A stretch of DNA of 64,000 bases from Mycolicibacterium sp. lyk4-40-TYG-92 (lineage in GTDB: Bacteria > Actinomycetota > Actinomycetes > Mycobacteriales > Mycobacteriaceae): assembly GCF_030209435.1 (NCBI RefSeq), contig NZ_JARVRX010000008.1, forward strand, positions 1-64,000, in the 5' to 3' direction. The notes beneath the pieces are model-generated. The model was not told the DNA's origin. It saw only the letters and a list, made by a program, of their open reading frames with translations, and did not search any database. Both the position numbers and the translations under genes were made by a program. Below are positions 8,458 to 17,437 of this stretch, in pieces (the stretch's first letter is position 1; each line of letters starts with the position of its first letter).

Positions 8458-10053
8458 ATGACCCAGCTGAAGTCCACACTCAATTCCGCATCGACCGGAT
8501 ACACCGATGCCGCTGCGGCGATGACGGCCAAGCTCACCGAGCTGGATGCCGAGCATGCCAAGGCGCTGGCCGGCGGCGGCGCGAAATACGTTGACCGGCA
8601 CCACGCCCGCGGCAAGCTGACGGCACGCGAGCGCATCGAGCAGCTCGTCGATCCGGACTCGCCGTTCCTGGAGCTGAGTCCACTGGCCGCGTGGGGCAGC
8701 GACTTCGTCGTCGGTGCCAGCCTCGTCACCGGCATCGGTGTCGTCGAGGGCGTCGAGTGCCTCATCGTGGCGAACGACCCGACAGTCAAGGGCGGCACGA
8801 GTAACCCGTGGACGCTCAAGAAGATCCTGCGCGCCAACCAGATTGCCCGCGAGAACCGGCTGCCGGTGATCTCGATGGTCGAGTCGGGCGGCGCGGATCT
8901 GCCCACGCAGAAGGAAATCTTCATTCCGGGTGGCGCGATGTTCCGCGATCTGACCCGGCTGTCGGCGGAGGGCATTCCGACCATCGCGTTGGTGTTCGGC
9001 AACTCGACCGCCGGCGGCGCCTACATCCCCGGCATGTCCGACCACGTGGTGATGATCAAGGAGCGCTCCAAGGTGTTCCTGGCCGGACCGCCACTGGTCA
9101 AGATGGCCACCGGCGAAGAGTCTGACGACGAATCCCTTGGTGGCGCCGAAATGCACTCCCGGACCTCGGGTCTCGGCGACTACTTCGCACAGGACGAGCT
9201 CGACGCCATCCGCATCGGGCGGCGCATCGTGGCCCGGCTGAACTGGCGCAAGCAGGGTCCGACGCCGGCACCGGTGGTGCCGCCGCTGTATCCCGAAGAG
9301 GAACTGCTCGGCATCGTCGGCGCCGATCTGCGCATCCCGTTCGATCCGCGCGACGTCATCGCACGCATCGTCGACGGCTCGGACTTCGACGAGTTCAAAC
9401 CGCTGTACGGCTCGTCTCTGGTCACCGGTTGGGCCAACCTCTGGGGCTACCCGGTCGGCATCCTGGCCAACGCGCGCGGCGTCTTGTTCAGCGAGGAATC
9501 GCAGAAGGCCACCCAGTTCATCCAGCTGGCCAACCGGTCCGACACGCCATTGTTGTTCCTGCACAACACGACCGGCTACATGGTCGGCAAGGCGTACGAG
9601 GAAGGCGGGATGATCAAGCACGGCTCGATGATGATCAACGCCGTCTCCAATTCGAAGGTCCCGCACATCTCGCTGCTCATCGGCGCCTCCTACGGCGCCG
9701 GCCACTACGGCATGTGCGGCCGGGCCTACGACCCGCGGTTCCTGTTCGCCTGGCCCAGCGCGAAATCCGCGGTGATGGGCGGAGCGCAGCTGGCCGGTGT
9801 GCTCTCGATCGTCAGCCGCGCAGCGACCGAAGCCCGGGGCGGCCAGGTCGACGAAGCCGCGGACGCAGCGCTGCGTGCCGCCGTCGAAGCGCAGATCGAC
9901 GCCGAATCACTGCCGGCGTTCCTGTCCGGCCGGCTCTACGACGACGGCATAATCGACCCCCGCGACACCCGCACCGTACTGGGAATGTGCTTGTCCGCCA
10001 TTGCCAATGCCCCGATCGAGGGGACGTCGAACTTCGGCGTCTTCCGGATGTGA
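8458..10053 (+). CDS. accD2: acyl-CoA carboxylase beta (carboxyltransferase) subunit
   Basis: 531 aa, typical of methylcrotonyl/geranyl-CoA-type carboxyltransferases. It transfers CO2 from biotin on the alpha subunit to a 2-enoyl-CoA. Crotonase-fold oxyanion loops GNSTAGGAYIPGMSDH and GASYGAGHYGMCGRAYDPRF are clear. ATG 8458 has GGAG 13 nt upstream. It lies between fadE13 and accA2 and matches Rv0974c by sequence and position. Whether the substrate is methylcrotonyl-, geranyl- or another enoyl-CoA cannot be read from the sequence. Confidence 0.93.
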   Translation: MTQLKSTLNSASTGYTDAAAAMTAKLTELDAEHAKALAGGGAKYVDRHHARGKLTARERIEQLVDPDSPFLELSPLAAWGSDFVVGASLVTGIGVVEGVECLIVANDPTVKGGTSNPWTLKKILRANQIARENRLPVISMVESGGADLPTQKEIFIPGGAMFRDLTRLSAEGIPTIALVFGNSTAGGAYIPGMSDHVVMIKERSKVFLAGPPLVKMATGEESDDESLGGAEMHSRTSGLGDYFAQDELDAIRIGRRIVARLNWRKQGPTPAPVVPPLYPEEELLGIVGADLRIPFDPRDVIARIVDGSDFDEFKPLYGSSLVTGWANLWGYPVGILANARGVLFSEESQKATQFIQLANRSDTPLLFLHNTTGYMVGKAYEEGGMIKHGSMMINAVSNSKVPHISLLIGASYGAGHYGMCGRAYDPRFLFAWPSAKSAVMGGAQLAGVLSIVSRAATEARGGQVDEAADAALRAAVEAQIDAESLPAFLSGRLYDDGIIDPRDTRTVLGMCLSAIANAPIEGTSNFGVFRM

Positions 10054-10099
10054 GTAGCCCGCCGATGAGCGCTTGCGCGAAGAGCAGAGGACACAGTTC

Positions 10100-12058
10100 A
10101 TGATTCGTAAAATCCTCGTCGCCAACCGCGGGGAAATCGCCCGCCGGGTGTTCGCCACCTGCCGCCGGCTCGGCATCGGCACCGTCGCGGTGTACACCGA
10201 CCCCGACGCGGCCGCGCCGCACGTCGCCGAGGCCGACGACCGGGTGCGGCTCGAAGGTCGCACCGGTTATCTCGACGCCGCCCAGCTGATCGCGGCGGCC
10301 AAGGCGTCCGGTGCCGACGCGATCCACCCTGGCTACGGATTCCTCTCGGAGAACCCGGATTTCGCGGCCGCCGTGCAGGATGCCGGGCTGACATGGATCG
10401 GCCCGCCGGTGGCCGCCGTGCAGGCCATGGGCTCCAAGATCGAGGCCAAGAAGCTGATGTCGGCAGCCGGCGTTCCGGTGCTGACCGAGCTGGACCCCGA
10501 CACCGTCACCGCCGACCAGCTACCGGTGCTGATCAAAGCGTCCGCCGGCGGCGGTGGTCGCGGTATGCGGGTGGTTCGCGAATTGTCCGCGCTGCCGGCC
10601 GAAGTCGCGGCGGCGCAGCGCGAGGCGCAGTCCGCCTTCGGTGATCCGACGGTGTTCTGCGAGCGCTATCTGGCCAGCGGCCACCACATCGAGGTGCAGG
10701 TGATGGCCGATGCGCACGGCACGGTGTGGGCCGTCGGCGAGCGCGAGTGCTCCATTCAGCGGCGGCACCAGAAGGTCATCGAGGAAGCGCCGTCCCCGCT
10801 CGTGGAGCGGACGCCCGGCATGCGCGCCAAGCTGTTCGAGGCCGCCAGGCTGGCAGCCACCGCGATCGGCTACACCGGCGCCGGCACCGTCGAGTTCATG
10901 TCGGACGCGGGCGGCGACTTCTTCTTCCTGGAGATGAACACCCGCCTGCAGGTCGAGCATCCGGTCACCGAGGAGACCACCGGACTCGACCTGGTCGAGC
11001 TGCAGCTGGACGTGGCCGACGGTGGCGCACTCGCCGCGGAACCGCCCGCAACGCAGGGACATTCGATCGAGGCCCGGCTCTACGCCGAGGACCCGGCCAA
11101 GGACTGGCAGCCGCAGGCCGGCACGGTGCACCGATTCGAGGTGCCGGGCGTGCGAGCCGAATTCAGCCTGCTGGGCCGTGCCGGAACGCGCGTCGACTCC
11201 GGCATCGTCGACGGTTCGGTGGTCTCGGTGTTCTACGACCCGATGCTGGCCAAGGTCATCTCGTTCGCGCCGACCCGCGACCGGGCCGCGGCGATCCTCG
11301 CCGACGCGCTGTCCCGCGCGCGCATCCACGGCCTGCGCACCAACCGCGACCTGTTGGTGAATGTGTTGCGGCACCCGGCTTTCCTGGCCGGTGTCACCGA
11401 TACCGCGTTCTTCGACACGCACGGTCTGGCCGACCTGGCGGCACCGGCCGACACCGACGTCACGCTGGCCGCCATCGCCGCGGCCCTGGCCGATGCGGCG
11501 CACAACCGCGCCACGGCAACGGTTTTCGCTGCCGCACCGAGCGGCTGGCGGAACCTCGCGTCGGGCTACCAGAGCCGTGCGTACACCGACGCGGCCGGAG
11601 CCGAGCAGCGGGTGCGGTACCGGTACACCCGCGACGGCGTCGAGCTGCCCGACCGCGACGACGTCACCGTCGTCACCGCTGATCCCGCTCGAGTGGTGTT
11701 GGCTCTGGGCGGCGTTGAGCGGTCTTTCGACGTCGCCCGATACGGCGCCGACGTTTTCGTCGACTCGCCTGCCGGCGCCGTGCACCTCGTGGCCCAGCCT
11801 CGATTCCCCGACCCGGACGCGGCAGTCGCCCAGGGCTCGCTGCTGGCGCCGATGCCCGGACTGGTGGTCCGGGTCGGCGCGGCCGTGGGTGATTCGGTCA
11901 CCGCCGGCCAGCCGCTCATCTGGCTGGAAGCCATGAAGATGGAACACACCATCGCCGCACCGGATTCCGGTGTGCTCGCCGAACTCAACGTGCAACCGGG
12001 CCAACAGGTCGATGTCGGTGCCGTGCTTGCCCGTGTAGAAACCCCAGAAGGAGAATGA
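10100..12058 (+). CDS. accA2: acyl-CoA carboxylase alpha subunit (biotin carboxylase plus BCCP)
   Basis: 652 aa. The biotin-carboxylase N domain (KILVANRGEIARRVF), ATP-grasp (KASAGGGGRGMRVV, HHIEVQVM) and the E-M-N-x-R-L-Q-V-E-H catalytic loop are followed by a C-terminal BCCP domain with biotin acceptor Lys613 in EAMKMEH. ATG 10100 with AGAGG upstream fits the family start better than the frame start at 10073. It partners AccD2 encoded just upstream. Its last bases overlap an ATG of fadE12. Confidence 0.95.
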   Translation: MIRKILVANRGEIARRVFATCRRLGIGTVAVYTDPDAAAPHVAEADDRVRLEGRTGYLDAAQLIAAAKASGADAIHPGYGFLSENPDFAAAVQDAGLTWIGPPVAAVQAMGSKIEAKKLMSAAGVPVLTELDPDTVTADQLPVLIKASAGGGGRGMRVVRELSALPAEVAAAQREAQSAFGDPTVFCERYLASGHHIEVQVMADAHGTVWAVGERECSIQRRHQKVIEEAPSPLVERTPGMRAKLFEAARLAATAIGYTGAGTVEFMSDAGGDFFFLEMNTRLQVEHPVTEETTGLDLVELQLDVADGGALAAEPPATQGHSIEARLYAEDPAKDWQPQAGTVHRFEVPGVRAEFSLLGRAGTRVDSGIVDGSVVSVFYDPMLAKVISFAPTRDRAAAILADALSRARIHGLRTNRDLLVNVLRHPAFLAGVTDTAFFDTHGLADLAAPADTDVTLAAIAAALADAAHNRATATVFAAAPSGWRNLASGYQSRAYTDAAGAEQRVRYRYTRDGVELPDRDDVTVVTADPARVVLALGGVERSFDVARYGADVFVDSPAGAVHLVAQPRFPDPDAAVAQGSLLAPMPGLVVRVGAAVGDSVTAGQPLIWLEAMKMEHTIAAPDSGVLAELNVQPGQQVDVGAVLARVETPEGE

Positions 12059-12060
12059 CC

Positions 12061-13218
12061 GTGTCTTTCATCGAATCCGACGAGCGCAAGGCGCTGCGGG
12101 AGGCCGTCGTCGCGATGGCCTCGAAGTTCGGCCAGGACTACTTCCTCGAGAAGGCCCGCGCCGGCCAGCACACCGACGAATTGTGGGCCGAGGCAGGCAA
12201 ACACGGCTTCCTGGGCGTGAACATGCCCGAGGAGTACGGCGGCGGTGGCGCCGGCATGTACGAGCTGAGCCTGGTCATGGAAGAGATGGCCGCCAATGGC
12301 TGTCCGTTGTTGATGATGGTCGTCTCGTCGGCCATCAACGGCACCATCATCTCGAAGTACGGCACCGAGGAACAGAAGAAGCGCTGGGTCCCGGGTCTTG
12401 CGGACGGCTCGCTCACCATGGCTTTCGCGATCACCGAGCCCGATGCCGGCTCCAACAGCCACCGCATCACCACGACGGCCCGCCGCGACGGCGGCGACTG
12501 GATCCTGTCCGGCCAGAAGGTCTTCATCTCGGGCATCGACCAGGCCGACGCCGTGCTGGTCGTCGGCCGCACCGAGGACCACAAGACCGGCAACCTCAAG
12601 CCGGCACTGTTCGTGGTGCCCACCGATGCGCCGGGCCTGAGCTGGACCAAGATCGAGATGGAGATCATCAGCCCCGAGAGCCAGTTCCAGGTGTTCCTGG
12701 ACGAGGTGCGGCTGCCCGCCGATGCACTCGTCGGCTCCGAGGACGCCGCGATCGCGCAGCTGTTCGCGGGCCTGAACCCGGAGCGGATCATCGGTGCGGC
12801 CATGGCCGTCGGCACCGGCCGGCTCGCGATCCGCACCGCGACCGAGTATGTCAAGACCCGTCAGGTCTGGAAGGTGCCGATCGGTTCGCACCAGGGCATC
12901 TCGCACCCGCTGGCGCAGATCCACATCGAGCTCGAGCTGGCCAAGCTGATGATGCAGAAGGCCGCCACCCTCTACGACGCCGGTGACGACTTCGGTGCCG
13001 CCGAAGCCGCCAACATGGCCAAGTACGCCGCCGGTGAGGCCTCGGTGCGCGCGGTCGATCAGGCCGTGCAGTCGCTCGGCGGCAACGGCCTGACCAAGGA
13101 GTACGGCATCGCCGCCGCGGTCACGGCCTCGCGACTCGCCCGCATCGCTCCGGTCAGCCGTGAGATGGTGCTTAACTTCGTGGCGCAGACCTCGCTGGGT
13201 CTGCCGCGCTCGTACTGA
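12061..13218 (+). CDS. fadE12: acyl-CoA dehydrogenase (FadE12-like)
   Basis: 385 aa from GTG 12061. AAGGAG at 12048-12053 is 7 nt from this GTG but only 1 nt from the in-frame ATG at 12055, so GTG is preferred. It carries ITEPDAGSNSHRI and a C-terminal SLGGNGLTKEYG segment. The usual EGT catalytic Glu is absent (ASRLARIAPVSREM); LNPERIIGA supplies a Glu at the isovaleryl-CoA-dehydrogenase position. It is the second dehydrogenase of the operon and may act on a later intermediate than FadE13. Confidence 0.9.
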   Translation: MSFIESDERKALREAVVAMASKFGQDYFLEKARAGQHTDELWAEAGKHGFLGVNMPEEYGGGGAGMYELSLVMEEMAANGCPLLMMVVSSAINGTIISKYGTEEQKKRWVPGLADGSLTMAFAITEPDAGSNSHRITTTARRDGGDWILSGQKVFISGIDQADAVLVVGRTEDHKTGNLKPALFVVPTDAPGLSWTKIEMEIISPESQFQVFLDEVRLPADALVGSEDAAIAQLFAGLNPERIIGAAMAVGTGRLAIRTATEYVKTRQVWKVPIGSHQGISHPLAQIHIELELAKLMMQKAATLYDAGDDFGAAEAANMAKYAAGEASVRAVDQAVQSLGGNGLTKEYGIAAAVTASRLARIAPVSREMVLNFVAQTSLGLPRSY

Positions 13219-13230
13219 CAGGAAAGTCTC

Positions 13231-13998
13231 ATGACCGCACTGGTCCACTACTCCGTCGAAAACGGTGTCGCCCGGCTGACGCTGGACTCACCGCACAACC
13301 GCAATGCGATGTCGACCGCGCTGGTGGAGCAGTTGCGGCAGGGCCTCACCGATGCCGCCGACGATCCGGGCGTGCGGGTCGTGGTGCTCGGACACACCGG
13401 CGGCACCTTCTGCGCCGGGGCTGACCTGAGCGAGGCAGCCGGGCGCGACCCCGGCGACCTGGCCACGGCCCGCGCGCTGGAGGCGGCCCGGCTGCTGCGG
13501 TCGATCCTGGAGCTGCCCGTTCCGGTGATCGCCGCGATCGACGGCCACGTCCGCGCCGGCGGCATGGGGTTGATCGGCGCCTGCGATCTGGTGGTCGCGG
13601 GCGCCGCCAGCACCTTCGCCCTCACCGAGGCCAGGATCGGTGTGGCGCCCTCGATCATCTCGCTGACGCTGCTGCCGAAGATGACGGCCCGTGCGGCCGG
13701 TCGCTACTTCGTGACGGGCGAGAAGTTCGGCGCCGAGGAAGCCGAGCGGATCGGCCTGGTGACCGTCGCGACCGATGACGTACCAGCGACCGTGGCGAAG
13801 CTGACGGATGAGATCACCAAGGGTTCACCGCAGGGTCTGGCCACGTCCAAGGCGCTGACCACGGCGTCGATCCTGGCTGACTTCGACCGCGACGCCGAGA
13901 AACTGGCCAAGCAGTCGGCGGAGTTGTTCGTTTCCGACGAGGCCCGCGAAGGCATGCTGGCCTTCCTCCAGAAGCGGCAACCGAACTGGAATAAGTGA
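13231..13998 (+). CDS. echA7: enoyl-CoA hydratase/isomerase family protein
   Basis: 255 aa crotonase-fold protein. Oxyanion-hole segments are FCAGADLSE and VRAGGMGLIGACDL. Of the two hydratase glutamates, the first (CE in GGGCEIA) is replaced by Gly, while the second is retained in LTEARIGVAP, as in methylglutaconyl-CoA hydratase-like members. With AccA2/D2 upstream, hydration of a methylglutaconyl-type product is the simplest role. It is the last gene of the operon; GGAAAG precedes the ATG. Confidence 0.9.
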   Translation: MTALVHYSVENGVARLTLDSPHNRNAMSTALVEQLRQGLTDAADDPGVRVVVLGHTGGTFCAGADLSEAAGRDPGDLATARALEAARLLRSILELPVPVIAAIDGHVRAGGMGLIGACDLVVAGAASTFALTEARIGVAPSIISLTLLPKMTARAAGRYFVTGEKFGAEEAERIGLVTVATDDVPATVAKLTDEITKGSPQGLATSKALTTASILADFDRDAEKLAKQSAELFVSDEAREGMLAFLQKRQPNWNK

Positions 13999-14088
13999 TC
14001 CACATCCCGTAACGGATGGGACGTCGATGCGGCCACAGTTTGCCTCAACAGCCTTGCAAGTCGCTGTGATCGTCGTAGGCTCGAGTTG

Positions 14089-14676
14089 ATGAGCATGCCA
14101 GGTTCGCGCGCACAGATGCGCGTCGTCGATACCGACCGGATTCAGGTCGCTCACCTCCTCAGCGATGCTGCCGCGCAGGGACGGCTGCCGATGTCCGAGT
14201 ACGAGGACCGATTGAACCGGGCCTACTCGGCGCAGACGTACGCCGAACTGTCGAAGCTGAGCGACGACCTGCCATACATCACCACCGCGCCCTGGGACAC
14301 GGGCGGCGAATGCCATCCCGCACCCTCGACGCTGCTGCTGGCGATCATGAGCGGATTCGAGCGCCGGGGCCGCTGGAACGTCCCGCAGCGGCTGACGTCG
14401 TTCTCGCTCTTCGGCGGCGGCGTCATCGATCTGCGGTACGCCGACTTCACGTCACCGGACGTCGAGATCCACTCCTACTCGATCTTCGGCGGCCAGACCA
14501 TCCTGCTGCCGCCGGAGGTCAACGTCGACGTGCACGGCGTCGGCGTCATGGGCGCGTTCGACCACCTCGGACAGCAGGGCACCCCCGGCGCCCCGCGTGT
14601 CACCATCCGCGGCTTCTCGCTGTGGGGCCGCGTCGGCATCAAGTCCAAGAAGCGCAAGCCCCCGCCCGCTGACTAG
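14089..14676 (+). CDS. DUF1707 / LiaF-like domain protein
   Basis: 195 aa, similar in layout to Rv0966c. An N-terminal DUF1707 segment (RVVDTDRIQVAHLLSDAAAQ, GRLPMSEYEDRLNRAYSAQT) is followed by a linker and a C-terminal LiaF/DUF2154-like beta repeat (SLFGGGVIDLRYADF, SIFGGQTILLPPEVNVDVHG). There is no membrane segment, so it is probably cytosolic or membrane-associated. Related domains sit in envelope-stress proteins, but its role here is unknown. ATG 14089 is preceded by an in-frame TTG. Confidence 0.75.
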   Translation: MSMPGSRAQMRVVDTDRIQVAHLLSDAAAQGRLPMSEYEDRLNRAYSAQTYAELSKLSDDLPYITTAPWDTGGECHPAPSTLLLAIMSGFERRGRWNVPQRLTSFSLFGGGVIDLRYADFTSPDVEIHSYSIFGGQTILLPPEVNVDVHGVGVMGAFDHLGQQGTPGAPRVTIRGFSLWGRVGIKSKKRKPPPAD

Positions 14677-14722
14677 CCCCCTTCCCGCGAGCTAGCCCCT
14701 TTCCGAGCGAGCAGCCCCTTTC

Positions 14723-14788
14723 CCCGCGAGCGGCCGTGTCTGTACGGGACACGCCGCATGTCGCGTGCACTTTCAGGCCGCTCGCGGG
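14723..14788. repeat. GCGAGC-ended hairpin element
   Basis: CCCGCGAGCGGCC (14723-14735) pairs perfectly with GGCCGCTCGCGGG (14776-14788). Inside it is a nested CGTGTC...GACACG stem. Just upstream are three imperfect copies of a CAGCCCCTTTCC-type unit. The element lies after the DUF1707 gene and may terminate it. It shares GCGAGC ends with the hairpin at 52533-52591. Confidence 0.6.
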
Positions 14789-14869
14789 CGACGAGCGACC
14801 CGAAACTCCACAGCGGGGGGGTACTCGGGCTCATAGCTCGTGCTTAAACTTGCCGTCCACCATGACGTC

Positions 14870-16171
14870 ATGCCCACGCAGTCAGCGGAGTGGATGGCCA
14901 CAGCACGGCTGTTGCGCCGCACCGGTTTCGGCGCCACCGGTCGCGCCGTCGACGCAGCCGTGGGGCAACCGGACTATCTGAGCGCAGGGCTCAACTCCGA
15001 CCCGGAGTCCGATCCGGGTGCCAAAGCGACGCCTCTGCCCGAGTTCCCGGTACCCGGCCCGGTGGGCAAGAACGCGACTGTCGCCGCCCGCAAGGAGTAC
15101 AACAGCGGGCTCCGAGACCAGATGCACGCGCTGTCGCAGTGGTGGCTGCAGCGCATGGTGTCGGTACAGCAGCCCGTCCACGAGAAACTGACCCTGCTGT
15201 GGCACAACCACTTTGCCACCTCGGCGGGCAAGGTGCGGGCGGCCGGGCTGATGGCCGCGCAGAACCAGAAACTACGGGCCGGTGCCGTCGGCGACTTCCG
15301 GTCCCTCGCGTACTCGATGCTCACCGATCCGGCCATGCTGCGCTGGCTGGATGGCCAACAGAACACTGCGAAGGCCGCCAACGAGAACTTGTCCCGCGAA
15401 TTCATGGAGCTGTTCGCACTCGGCCACGGGAACGGCTACACCGAATCCGACGTGCGCGAAGGGGCCAGGGCACTGACCGGATGGGTGATCAGAGACGGGC
15501 AGTCCAGCCTGGCCCACAAACGGCACGACGCCGGGGACAAGACCGTGTTGGGTGTGACGGGCGCGTTGGACGCCGCCGGATTCTGCGACGCCGTCCTGGC
15601 ACGACCTGAGTCTCCACAGTATGTGGCGCAACGACTCTGGCAGCAGCTCGCCTCCGACAACCCGCCGTCGGCGCCGGCGTTGTCTCGACTGGTCGGCGCG
15701 TACGGCGTCGGCCGCGACTTGAAGGCGCTGACAGTGGCCATCCTGACCGATCCGGAGTTCCTCGCCCAGCCTGCGTCATTGGTGAACACTCCGGTCGAGT
15801 GGACGGTCGGGCTGGTGCGCGCCCTCAAGGTGCCGGTAGCGCAGAATTCCCAGCTGATCGACCAGACCCTGAAAACGCTTGGCCAGCAGCCCTTCTACCC
15901 GCCCGACGTCGGTGGCTGGCCCCGTGGCCGGGCCTGGCTGTCCACCGCCGGCGCCGGAGTCCGGCTGCATGCGGCGACGGTACTGGCCCGCACGGGCGAC
16001 GTCTCCGCCGTGTCCGACGCGGCACCGGCGGATCGGATCGACGCGGCCGGTTACCTGCTCGGCATCGGGTCATGGTCGGACCAAAGTGCAGCCGCGCTGC
16101 GCCCGCTGGTCAACCGCCCGCCCGAGCTGGTGGCCGCTGCGGCGAACACGCCCGAAAACCTGACGTCGTAG
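14870..16171 (+). CDS. DUF1800 family protein
   Basis: 433 aa from ATG 14870 (the frame opens at GTG 14840, but a TAAACT -10-like hexamer at 14845-14850 favours the later start). The typical WMATARLLRRTGFGATG opening, LLWHNHFATS, ENLSREFMELFALGHGNGYTESDV and GGWPRGRAWL motifs define DUF1800. No signal peptide is seen. DUF1800 genes are commonly paired with a Tat-exported DUF1501 gene, as here 8 nt downstream. The biochemical function is not established. Confidence 0.88.
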   Translation: MPTQSAEWMATARLLRRTGFGATGRAVDAAVGQPDYLSAGLNSDPESDPGAKATPLPEFPVPGPVGKNATVAARKEYNSGLRDQMHALSQWWLQRMVSVQQPVHEKLTLLWHNHFATSAGKVRAAGLMAAQNQKLRAGAVGDFRSLAYSMLTDPAMLRWLDGQQNTAKAANENLSREFMELFALGHGNGYTESDVREGARALTGWVIRDGQSSLAHKRHDAGDKTVLGVTGALDAAGFCDAVLARPESPQYVAQRLWQQLASDNPPSAPALSRLVGAYGVGRDLKALTVAILTDPEFLAQPASLVNTPVEWTVGLVRALKVPVAQNSQLIDQTLKTLGQQPFYPPDVGGWPRGRAWLSTAGAGVRLHAATVLARTGDVSAVSDAAPADRIDAAGYLLGIGSWSDQSAAALRPLVNRPPELVAAAANTPENLTS

Positions 16172-16179
16172 GGGTGCAC

Positions 16180-17400
16180 ATGGTCGAGATGAATCGGCGC
16201 AGGTTTCTGTTCGCCAGCACGGGACTGACCGCGGCGGGACTGCTGGCCGGTGCGACATTCGGATTGCCCGACCTGCTGCAGGCCGCGCGCGATCGTCCGC
16301 TCGCACAGGGTTCGGGCATCCTGGTGCTCGTCACGATGTACGGCGGCAACGACGGCATCAACACCCTGATTCCGTACGCAGACCCGGCCTACCACCAATC
16401 CCGGCCCGAATTGGCTTACGCCGCATCCGATGTCCTGCATCTGGACTCCGCGCTCGGGTTGAACCCCGGAATGCCAGGGCTCGCCAGACTCTGGCAACAG
16501 CGGCAATTGGCGGTGATCCGAGGAGTCGGCTACCCCAAACCCGACCACAGCCATTTCCGATCGATGGACATCTGGCAGACCGCTTCGCCCGACGAGCCGG
16601 TGCGTACCGGCTGGATCGGGCGGTGGCTCGACGCAACCGGAGACGACCCGCTGCGTGCGGTGAACATCGGCGCGGTCCTGCCACCCCTTGCGGTCGGCGA
16701 AAAACTCACCGCTGCAGCACTCTCGGTAACGGGTGACCACACACTCAAGTCGTTCGCCAACACCGTCGACGCCCTGGGCGCACCGGACACCCAGGACACT
16801 GCGGCCATGGCCCTGGTGCGCCAGTCGTATCGGGCCGTACAGACAACCGACGCTGCGCTGCAGCCCGCCATACAGCAGGCCTCACACAAGGGCAGGTCGC
16901 CGACCGCAAAGAACAAGTCGGACGACGCTCTTGCCGACCAACTCGCGGTGGTGGCGCGGTGCATCAAGGCCGGCGTGCCGACGCGGGTGTACAGCGTGAG
17001 CTTGGGCGGATTCGACACTCATGCCGACGAACGCGGCACCCAGCAGCGGCAGGTCAGCCGGCTCGACACCGCGGTAACCGGTTTCCTCGACCAGATCGCG
17101 GGCGACCCGCACGGAAGAAACGTTGTGCTGATGGCATATTCAGAGTTCGGTCGCCGAGTGCGTGCCAACGCATCGCAGGGTACGGACCACGGCACGGCCG
17201 GCCCGATGTTCATTGCCGGTGCACCGGTCAAGGGTGGTTTCTATGGCGACGAGCCGTCACTGACCGATCTGGACAACGGAGATCTCAAGGTCACCACCGA
17301 CTTTCGCGATGTCTATCACGAGGTACTCACGCGGACACTCGGGACCGATCCGGGCCCAATCGTGGGCCCGGGCCGCAAGGACGTCGGCTTCCTCGCGTGA
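16180..17400 (+). CDS. DUF1501 family Tat-exported protein
   Basis: 406 aa. The N-terminus MVEMNRRRFLFASTGLTAAG has a twin-arginine motif and hydrophobic core, so export of a folded protein is expected. DUF1501 proteins have an alkaline-phosphatase/sulfatase-like fold; GGNDGINTLIPY, DHSHFRSMDIWQ and the FGRRVRAN...DHGTAGPMF segment are seen. AGGGG lies 5 nt before ATG 16180. It forms an operon with the DUF1800 gene. The substrate is unknown. Confidence 0.88.
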   Translation: MVEMNRRRFLFASTGLTAAGLLAGATFGLPDLLQAARDRPLAQGSGILVLVTMYGGNDGINTLIPYADPAYHQSRPELAYAASDVLHLDSALGLNPGMPGLARLWQQRQLAVIRGVGYPKPDHSHFRSMDIWQTASPDEPVRTGWIGRWLDATGDDPLRAVNIGAVLPPLAVGEKLTAAALSVTGDHTLKSFANTVDALGAPDTQDTAAMALVRQSYRAVQTTDAALQPAIQQASHKGRSPTAKNKSDDALADQLAVVARCIKAGVPTRVYSVSLGGFDTHADERGTQQRQVSRLDTAVTGFLDQIAGDPHGRNVVLMAYSEFGRRVRANASQGTDHGTAGPMFIAGAPVKGGFYGDEPSLTDLDNGDLKVTTDFRDVYHEVLTRTLGTDPGPIVGPGRKDVGFLA

Positions 17401-17437
17401 TCAGGCCGGGGCGGCACGGGTGTTCGACAGCCGCGAG

